Source: an uncultured Bacilli bacterium (GTDB lineage Bacteria > Bacillota_I > Bacilli_A > RF39 > UBA660). Taken from it: a stretch of 14,570 bases of DNA. A program made the position numbers and the translations under genes. The stretch is taken from positions 1 to 14,570 of the forward strand of contig CANRCI010000028.1 of the NCBI GenBank assembly GCA_947629075.1, read 5' to 3'. Below are positions 1 to 5,197 of the stretch, in pieces. Below the pieces are notes generated by a model, which was given only the letters and a program-made list of their open reading frames with translations, searched no databases and was not told the origin of the DNA. Positions within the stretch are counted from its first letter, which is position 1, and each line of letters begins with the position of its first letter.

Positions 1-167
1 TTGACAGCACATTTATTTAAATCTTCGATCAATGTATCAGTAAGACTATTGCTCATATCTTTTTTGGAACGAAGAGTCGCGATAAGAGCAGCCATTACAA
101 TTATCGTAACAGCAAGGATACCGTATAACATTGTCGAAATAGCAAAACCTCTTCTATTCAATTTCAT
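1..167 (-). CDS. Prepilin-like small membrane protein, N-terminal part (runs off left edge)
   Basis: Only the first 55 codons are in the window. The ATG at 167 is preceded by an AGGTG ribosome binding site at 174-178. The protein begins MKLNRRGFAISTMLYG, followed by a hydrophobic stretch rich in I, V, L and A to about residue 30, and then a charged, probably helical segment. A short basic leader, then Gly-Phe, then a hydrophobic helix is the layout of a class III (type IV prepilin) signal, with cleavage expected between Gly8 and Phe9. Residue +5 is Thr where most major pilins have Glu. This recalls tip minor pilins or a diverged pilin-like family, and is an inference from the signal alone. 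It lies 44 bases downstream of rsmD with no convincing terminator between, so it may be co-transcribed. The remainder of the gene is needed to name it. Confidence 0.6.
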   Translation of the reverse strand, partial: MKLNRRGFAISTMLYGILAVTIIVMAALIATLRSKKDMSNSLTDTLIEDLNKCAV

Positions 168-185
168 ATCGTTCACCTATCATAA

Positions 186-191
186 ATTATA
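186..191 (-). promoter_or_regulatory. Possible -10 box before the prepilin-like gene
   Basis: The minus strand reads a perfect TATAAT in the short gap after rsmD, 7 bases upstream of the AGGTG ribosome binding site. No good -35 hexamer is present 16-18 bases upstream (TAGTTT at 17) and there is no TG extension. It could give the gene its own start, but read-through from rsmD is equally possible. Confidence 0.28.
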
Positions 192-211
192 ACTCTTTAG
201 CGCTTAAAAAA

Positions 212-757
212 CTAGTTATTTTTAATTATTATGATGTACTTGTCACTATATTTTTTCATTTTTATCACTTCTAACTCGTCCCATTCGTCTAAATAATTGT
301 CATTAACCTCACAAACTATAATTCCTTTATGGTTTAATAATTTAAATCTGATAATATCGGAAATGACTTCGTTTAAAACTTGCATTTTATATGGCGGATC
401 TAAAAAGATAATATCAAACTTTAAATCTTTTTCTATAACACTAGAAAGGGCATCACGATAATCTTTGTTCATGACTACTGCACTACTAGAAAGATCAAAT
501 TCTTTAATCATTTTTAATATGTTATTACAACAAAGGTGATTTTTGTCGTTAAAATAACACATTTTAGCTCCTTCACTTATCGCTTCCAGTCCCAAAGCTC
601 CACTACCGGCGAAAAGATCTAGACAGACAGCGTCGCTAACATAGTTTTGAATCATGCCAAAAAGTGATTCACGAACGCGATCCATGGTCGGTCTCGTTCC
701 GGTGACATCATACCCGATAATTTTTCTTCCCTTTAGTCTTCCACTAATGATTTTCAT
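212..757 (-). CDS. rsmD: 16S rRNA (guanine966-N2)-methyltransferase RsmD
   Basis: RsmD transfers a methyl group from S-adenosylmethionine to N2 of G966 of 16S rRNA, near the P site of the small subunit. The 181-residue protein has the family signatures in order: SGRLKGRKI at residues 5-13, RPTMDRVRESLF at 22-33, the SAM-binding loop LDLFAGSGALGLEA at about 46-59, and the catalytic DPPY in the C-terminal half. The length matches the family, about 180-190. I chose the ATG at 757 rather than the TTG at 763. GAGGAG lies 6 bases before the ATG but almost touches the TTG, and the ATG overlaps the TGA of the preceding gene as ATGA. This indicates translational coupling to the ylbF-like gene. In Bacillus the same gene (ylbH) lies in the ylb cluster just before coaD; here a pilin-like gene follows instead. 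Confidence 0.95.
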   Translation of the reverse strand: MKIISGRLKGRKIIGYDVTGTRPTMDRVRESLFGMIQNYVSDAVCLDLFAGSGALGLEAISEGAKMCYFNDKNHLCCNNILKMIKEFDLSSSAVVMNKDYRDALSSVIEKDLKFDIIFLDPPYKMQVLNEVISDIIRFKLLNHKGIIVCEVNDNYLDEWDELEVIKMKKYSDKYIIIIKNN

Positions 758-1056
758 CGGCAACTCCTCTTATCAAGCAAATTATTTAATTTCTTATTGA
801 TATCCAAAACTAAAAAATAAACGTTATCTTCACTTTTCTTATAATCGATATAGTGTGGATTGTTAATTATTTCTGTTTTTAAAGTAAGATATTCACTACT
901 ATGTATATTGTCCATTTTCTTAAGTTTAGCAATATTATCACATAGAACTTTATCGCTCAAAAGTTGTTTTTTATGTTTGGCTAAACCTTTAAATAATGAA
1001 GAATTATCTAGGCATAAAACAAATTCATCTAATTTTTTTATTAACTCATCATTCAT
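754..1056 (-). CDS. Short YlbF/YmcA-family (RicF/RicA-like) protein
   Basis: A 100-residue, mostly alpha-helical, charged protein. The segment IINNPHYIDYKKSEDNVYFL (64-83) resembles the family pattern in Bacillus YlbF, where a run of helices ends in a D-x-K-x-A-E-N-like segment. Its position directly before rsmD, where ylbF lies two genes upstream in Bacillus, supports the call. In Bacillus, YlbF, YmcA and YaaT form the Ric complex, which assists RNase Y in mRNA processing and affects competence, biofilm and sporulation. This copy is about 50 residues shorter than Bacillus YlbF and lacks its Cys-rich C-terminal tail; it has only Cys15, Cys39 and Cys99. Function by analogy is therefore uncertain. 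The start ATG overlaps the U32 stop by 8 bases (ATGAATGA) and its own ribosome binding site is weak, implying coupled translation. It overlaps rsmD by 4 bases at the other end. Confidence 0.68.
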   Translation of the reverse strand: MNDELIKKLDEFVLCLDNSSLFKGLAKHKKQLLSDKVLCDNIAKLKKMDNIHSSEYLTLKTEIINNPHYIDYKKSEDNVYFLVLDINKKLNNLLDKRSCR

Positions 1057-3289
1057 ATAACTTATCTTTAACCTTTCTAATGATTTTTATCGTCTCATCA
1101 AAATCTTCATCGAAGAGATCAAGGCGATAACTTCCTATCTTTTCAGTCATCAATTTGGGAATGTCACCGATTAAGTTGATATTTTTATTATCCAAAATGG
1201 TTACTAAATGTTTTTGATTTACAACAATTGGATAAATTTTACCATTTCGATCCTTAAGAGAGAATTTATTTATCTCACAGATATTACAATTTTCTCTTTG
1301 GGATTTAAATACCAAATTCATCGGGCAATACTTCGTTATCATCAATTGAACTCGGCCATAGACCAACTTTTCAGTCTCTACTCCATCGACTTTAACTTCC
1401 ATCATGTGATCAAAAAACTTTTCAACTGATAAATTGATACGCCTTAAACCTAAATCGCGTAAAGTTTCCAAAGTATTGTTATTGACAACATTTAAAAAGT
1501 AATTACCTACAACTTCGTTATCATTACTGTATTTTTGGACAGCACCAAGTGTGGAAGCTACCAATCTTTCACCTTTAAACTCTGGATATTCGAAACATAC
1601 TCTTGGCGTTATATAATAGATATTACATTTATTTTTATAGTGTTCGTAGAGAAGAAAATCATCGGTATAGATATTGTTGACTTTTTCTTTTAAAGCTGCT
1701 TTTAACTGCTCTTCATTAGTAACTGAAACACTTATTGAAAACTCACCAATTGAAAAATCGTCATAATGCTTCTTCTTTCTTTTGATAATAGCCTCATACT
1801 TAGGTTTAACTCTAACACTTACTAATTTTTCTACTAATTTTCTACGGATATCGTTTAATTCTCCAATTGGTATAAATATATTATCATCCTGGACAATTTC
1901 TATATTTCTTGGCTTAAACGGAGTATTACCCAATTTCTGTAGTTGGGCCTCAATACGTGAAGTAGTAACCGGACTGTTAAGGGCTTCTTGAACTTCAGAA
2001 CCAAGTTCATCTACTTCCTCGTTATCAGTTTTCATAACAATTTTTAATCTATTTCCCACTTTAGCAAATACAAAGATATCGACATCAATTTTTCGCTCAG
2101 GAAGTTTTTTAATCGCATCCATGAGTTTTTTATCTAAGGTTTTAGCAACTTTTTCATTACTTACCTGTCCCACTTTGTTTTCGACATAACAGATATCTCC
2201 CTTAGCACAATGACTAACTAATAACAACTTATCATTGTACAAGCGATTGACAATCATCCCTTTAGATGTACCAAAACGAATGCCATCTTCTTGATTCAAA
2301 TCGTCATCCAATTTAATTTTAATGTAATTCTTATCACTTGATAAAACTTGACCAATTACTACTCCCAAATGATTAGGAGTCTTAATATTCATGATATTTT
2401 CAACTCTATCATTTAAAAGATATCCTTTAGTAAATTCTCGATTAAAAAGTTTTTTCAAATTTATGATATCTTGCTCATCAACGTTTATATCACCAGTTTC
2501 ATAGAATTCATCAATCGCTTTTCGGTAAAGTCTAGTTACAAATCCCACATATTCACTACTCTTCATTCGACCTTCAATTTTTAAACTAACTACACCACTT
2601 TTTAAAATTTCTTTTAAGTGTTTTAAAGTATTTAATTCACTAGTACTAAGTAAATAATTACCAGCGGTTGGAACTACTTCATCGTTTCTTAAAAATTGAT
2701 AAGGAAGTCGACAACTACCGACACATTCACCACGATTACCACTTCTAAGACCGTTCATACTACTGAAAAGACATTGTCCGGAATAACAAACACAAAGGGC
2801 ACCATGAATAAATATCTCTTTTTCGATATCAATATCAATCTTTTTAATTTCATCGAGCGATAATTCACGAGCTAGAACTACTCTTTTTACACCCATATCT
2901 TTAAGTAATTTAATTTCTTCGATACTTTGATTATGCATCTGAGTAGAAGCGTGGATCACTAAATTAGGAAAAAGTTCCCTAACTCTTTTAATCATTCCTA
3001 AATCTTGCATAATGACCGCATCGACACCATTTTTATATAAAAACTCGACGTAGTTCAACAACTCTTCTTCCTCATTATCTAAAATGAGCGTATTTACTGT
3101 AACATATATTTTAACACCGTATAGATGACATAACTCAATAGCTTTTTTCATCTCTTCTTCCGTGAAATTTTCAGAAAAAGCACGAGCCCCAAACTTTTTA
3201 CCACCTAAATAAACAGCATCACAACCATTGAATATCGCTTGATAAAGAGTATCAAAATTACCAACTGGACTTAAAAGTTCAACCTTCAC
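1049..3289 (-). CDS. U32-family protein with C-terminal DUF3656-like domain (RlhA-like)
   Basis: A 746-residue member of peptidase family U32. The N-terminus (VELLSPVGN at 3-11, DAVYLGGKKFGARAF at 24-38) and HASTQMHNQS at 113-122 are typical of the barrel domain. The signature IHGALCVCYSGQC (161-173) followed by RSGNRGECVGSCRLPY (182-197) carries Cys166, 168, 173, 189 and 193, of the kind that ligate an iron-sulfur cluster in related proteins. A second Cys group near the end (Cys655, 668, 671, then LKDRNGK) belongs to the long form. Long U32 proteins of this architecture include E. coli RlhA (YdcP), which is needed for hydroxylation of C2501 in 23S rRNA; shorter forms act on tRNA (TrhP). RNA hydroxylation is more likely than proteolysis, but the exact substrate is inferred. 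I chose GTG at 3289, since AAAGGTGAT lies 6 bases upstream; the longer GTG at 3328 lies inside a terminator hairpin. It overlaps the ylbF-like gene by 8 bases. Confidence 0.88.
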   Translation of the reverse strand: MKVELLSPVGNFDTLYQAIFNGCDAVYLGGKKFGARAFSENFTEEEMKKAIELCHLYGVKIYVTVNTLILDNEEEELLNYVEFLYKNGVDAVIMQDLGMIKRVRELFPNLVIHASTQMHNQSIEEIKLLKDMGVKRVVLARELSLDEIKKIDIDIEKEIFIHGALCVCYSGQCLFSSMNGLRSGNRGECVGSCRLPYQFLRNDEVVPTAGNYLLSTSELNTLKHLKEILKSGVVSLKIEGRMKSSEYVGFVTRLYRKAIDEFYETGDINVDEQDIINLKKLFNREFTKGYLLNDRVENIMNIKTPNHLGVVIGQVLSSDKNYIKIKLDDDLNQEDGIRFGTSKGMIVNRLYNDKLLLVSHCAKGDICYVENKVGQVSNEKVAKTLDKKLMDAIKKLPERKIDVDIFVFAKVGNRLKIVMKTDNEEVDELGSEVQEALNSPVTTSRIEAQLQKLGNTPFKPRNIEIVQDDNIFIPIGELNDIRRKLVEKLVSVRVKPKYEAIIKRKKKHYDDFSIGEFSISVSVTNEEQLKAALKEKVNNIYTDDFLLYEHYKNKCNIYYITPRVCFEYPEFKGERLVASTLGAVQKYSNDNEVVGNYFLNVVNNNTLETLRDLGLRRINLSVEKFFDHMMEVKVDGVETEKLVYGRVQLMITKYCPMNLVFKSQRENCNICEINKFSLKDRNGKIYPIVVNQKHLVTILDNKNINLIGDIPKLMTEKIGSYRLDLFDEDFDETIKIIRKVKDKLYE

Positions 3290-3308
3290 GCTTACATCAC
3301 CTTTAATA

Positions 3309-3314
3309 ATTATA
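3309..3314 (-). promoter_or_regulatory. Possible -10 box before the U32 gene
   Basis: TATAAT on the minus strand lies between the terminator hairpin and the AGGTGAT ribosome binding site (about 3296-3303). The -35 position falls inside the hairpin and reads CACAAA, a poor match. Its close spacing to the ribosome binding site repeats the arrangement before parE and priA. Without a promoter here, U32-ylbF-rsmD would depend on read-through of the hairpin. Confidence 0.3.
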
Positions 3315-3343
3315 CTATAAAAAGGCACTATTTTGTGCCTTTT
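3315..3343 (-). terminator. Hairpin terminator spanning the end of the MerR-like gene
   Basis: On the minus strand a perfect 9-base-pair stem, AAAAGGCAC paired with GTGCCTTTT, encloses a 6-base loop (AAAATA), and the 3' arm ends in five T residues. The TAG stop codon of the MerR-like gene straddles the loop and the first base of the 3' arm. The plus strand also has a T-rich flank, so it may work in both directions. It lies 26 bases upstream of the U32 start and may act as a partial terminator or attenuator between the two genes. Confidence 0.68.
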
Positions 3344-4512
3344 CCACGTTTTTTTACATATATATTAGATAATGGTTTTGCATTAGTTTTTAGAGTATAC
3401 TCATCTTGTAAAAATACTTCTAGATAAATATCTTTATCCAACTTCATCGCATAGAATGGACTATAAACTTTTTCGCCATCAATACTAGATATCAAAGTCT
3501 TTTTATTCCATTTCAAATCATCGTAATTAGTTTGTCCATTTTCTAAAAACTCAATTGTCGGATATTTATTTCTATTCATAACGTGTTCAGTATTTAAATC
3601 AAATTCTATTCCTGGTAAAATTTCTACTAGTTCCCATGAACCTAAAAGATCTCTATCATCTTCGACAACATATTGATAAGGATATTTTTTTCTAGTTTTA
3701 GCAAGGGAAGTTTTGTTCTCATCTAATCTATAAGCCTCTAAAAATATTTCGCATACTTTTCTATCATAGACCTCATAAAAGCCACCCAAAATCTGATAAT
3801 TATGATTTCTTGCATAGATAATTAGATCAGCATAAGCTTTATTTATTTCTCGTTCATCAGCATTACACATTACAAAAAGAGTTGTCTTACCACGACTTCC
3901 CATTCTTTTAGTAAGTCCTAAACTATCCAAATGATCTTTTTGATAGCGTTTAAAATCGATTAGAGGTACTTCAAGCCCGACAAAACAAGCTGGAAACTTT
4001 TTGGAATATCCAACAGTATTAGGAATAAATACTTTTTTAGTATAACGCATATCATTACTATCAAAAAGTTCTTGTAATTCCTTGATAGCTCTATCAAACT
4101 CTTTTCTATTTTTAAGATTCATTTTTTTACCAACAATTCCAACATATGGATTATCTAAAACACCAACTCCATAGTTAGTATCTTTGAAATTACGACCATA
4201 AAATTCATCAATATCCAATAATTTACTATCGTAATTCCCACGATTAGAATTGTTCTTCTTATAATCCAAAACCATTTTTTTTACAAAACTATCAGTAATT
4301 TTTTTCTTATCGCGAACTAAATCTTGATTAGTCCAACCAATAACTTTAAGAATTCTCATATTGTTAAAATAATTTAATTGAAGATCGTCATAATACCTAT
4401 AACCAGATACTAAATCTTCTCTAGTTGCTTTGAATAGCCGCTCTTTTTCTAAACTTTTAAGATGGCTAATAGGAATTCTAAACATATAAGATATCTCGTC
4501 TATTCTGTACAT
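3328..4512 (-). CDS. MerR-type regulator with GyrI-like and calycin-like C-terminal domains
   Basis: A 394-residue protein. Residues 1-65 match a MerR winged helix: YRIDEIS, then LFKA..., GYRYYDDLQL and the ILKVIGW helix. Residues 118-262 resemble the GyrI/BmrR effector-binding fold (AYADLIIYARNHNYQILGGF, then YEVYD and a final strand CEIFLEAYRL); this fold binds bulky drugs or lipophilic cations in relatives. Residues 287-390 (LLGSWELVEILPGIEFD, ending NIYVKKRG) look like a lipocalin/calycin-type beta-barrel module seen attached to other Firmicutes regulators. The first assignment is by motif, the other two by general resemblance, so a one-component sensor with two possible ligand sites is an inference. 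The start is the ATG at 4512, with AGGTGG just upstream. The gene stands alone between two hairpins, so it is probably monocistronic. No transporter is adjacent to suggest a regulon. Confidence 0.72.
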   Translation of the reverse strand: MYRIDEISYMFRIPISHLKSLEKERLFKATREDLVSGYRYYDDLQLNYFNNMRILKVIGWTNQDLVRDKKKITDSFVKKMVLDYKKNNSNRGNYDSKLLDIDEFYGRNFKDTNYGVGVLDNPYVGIVGKKMNLKNRKEFDRAIKELQELFDSNDMRYTKKVFIPNTVGYSKKFPACFVGLEVPLIDFKRYQKDHLDSLGLTKRMGSRGKTTLFVMCNADEREINKAYADLIIYARNHNYQILGGFYEVYDRKVCEIFLEAYRLDENKTSLAKTRKKYPYQYVVEDDRDLLGSWELVEILPGIEFDLNTEHVMNRNKYPTIEFLENGQTNYDDLKWNKKTLISSIDGEKVYSPFYAMKLDKDIYLEVFLQDEYTLKTNAKPLSNIYVKKRGKGTK

Positions 4513-4554
4513 TCTACCACCTACTTACATCTTTTAATAATTACCTCATAGTTA

Positions 4555-4560
4555 ATTATA
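4555..4560 (-). promoter_or_regulatory. Probable -10 box of the MerR-like gene
   Basis: The minus strand has TATAAT 42 bases upstream of the ATG, inside the near-palindrome GTTATAATTAAC. No good -35 hexamer is visible at 17 bases (TATCTT, within the preceding terminator). MerR-type promoters often have weak, widely spaced elements and are autoregulated at a dyad, so this dyad is a candidate operator, but only as an inference. Confidence 0.35.
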
Positions 4561-4572
4561 ACTTATATTTTA

Positions 4573-4601
4573 TAAAAAAGATATATTAATGTAATATATC
4601 T
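4573..4601 (-). terminator. AU-rich hairpin terminator after the ylbE-like gene
   Basis: On the minus strand a perfect 10-base-pair stem, AGATATATTA with TAATATATCT, closes a 3-base loop (CAT) and is followed by a T tract. The TAA stop codon of the ylbE-like gene lies in the 3' arm of the stem. The stem has very few G-C pairs, so its strength is uncertain. Its position at the end of the parE-parC-ylbD-ylbE unit fits termination. Confidence 0.55.
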
Positions 4602-4807
4602 AAAAAAGATCTAACCATTTCTAAACGCTTAACCATTTCGTTAATTTTATCACCTGTAGTAAGACGAAATTCTTTTTTCATCATCTCTTCAAGTGTTTTT
4701 TTATCGATACTATCACGCATGATATCTTTATACAAATAGGAATGAAACTTTAAATAATAATAGATTTTTTCATTACTTCTAGCAAAATATATTATATCTT
4801 GGTCCAT
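4586..4807 (-). CDS. ylbE: YlbE-like small protein
   Basis: A 73-residue protein with no signal peptide or membrane segment. The order of features follows Bacillus YlbE (79 residues): a short N-terminal helix, an aromatic segment YYYLKFHSYLYKDIMRD where YlbE has a W-Y-R-x-L-x-R-x-P segment, then an acidic helix EEMMKKE, then T..KI..M.KRLEMVRSFLDIL. The similarity alone is modest, but the position immediately after a ylbD-like gene, as in Bacillus, makes the call reasonable. Its function is unknown in any organism I can cite. The ATG overlaps the previous stop by one base (TAATG), indicating translational coupling. Confidence 0.62.
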   Translation of the reverse strand: MDQDIIYFARSNEKIYYYLKFHSYLYKDIMRDSIDKKTLEEMMKKEFRLTTGDKINEMVKRLEMVRSFLDILH

Positions 4808-5151
4808 TAATCATCCAAATGCTGATAGCGATATCTAGGTTCATAACGATTTTGATTATTGGTCGATTTAACCCCTAAATCCTGAATCATAGAAATCGTT
4901 TTTTGAATACTATCAATCCCATTTCTAACTTTTTCTAGATCGATATCTTTTACCATATCCATTAGATCTCTCAACTTGTAATTGTTATTGGTTACACCTT
5001 TATTATTAGTTCGATATTTATTCCATACATCACTATCAGAACCATATAAGGAATAAACTTCATACAGCTCCTGCCAACTACCACCACCTCTGACATAATC
5101 TACTAAATCTTTATTCTCTCTTACGAAGAGTTTAAAATCTTCTTTAGCCAT
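4807..5151 (-). CDS. ylbD: YlbD-like (putative coat protein family) protein
   Basis: A 114-residue cytosolic-looking protein. The N-terminal part FKLFVRENKDLVDYVRGGGS then WQELYEVYSLYGSDSDVW matches the hallmark of the YlbD family: F..FV..HP.l...VR....WQd.YE.w.LlGE.D..W. The C-terminal part is a helix, LEKVRNGIDSIQKTISMIQD, also as in that family. Bacillus YlbD is annotated as a putative spore coat protein, but nothing else here points to sporulation, so a coat role cannot be assumed. I chose the ATG at 5151: GGGTGAT lies 7 bases upstream, whereas the longer GTG at 5166 has no good ribosome binding site. It begins 46 bases after parC with no terminator between, so it is probably transcribed with parE-parC. 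Confidence 0.75.
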   Translation of the reverse strand: MAKEDFKLFVRENKDLVDYVRGGGSWQELYEVYSLYGSDSDVWNKYRTNNKGVTNNNYKLRDLMDMVKDIDLEKVRNGIDSIQKTISMIQDLGVKSTNNQNRYEPRYRYQHLDD

Positions 5152-5197
5152 TAAAAAATCACCCACTATAATTTATGCAGGTAATTTTTATTTTTGA

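Noticed and set aside
1..192. Plus-strand reading frame of 63 codons at the left edge
   Set aside because: It is the complement of the prepilin-like gene, which has a good ribosome binding site and a sensible membrane helix; the plus-strand frame has neither.
192..222. Palindrome AACTAGTT with T-run after rsmD as a terminator
   Set aside because: The palindrome leaves no room for a loop, and the remaining pairs are only A-T; it does not form a credible hairpin.
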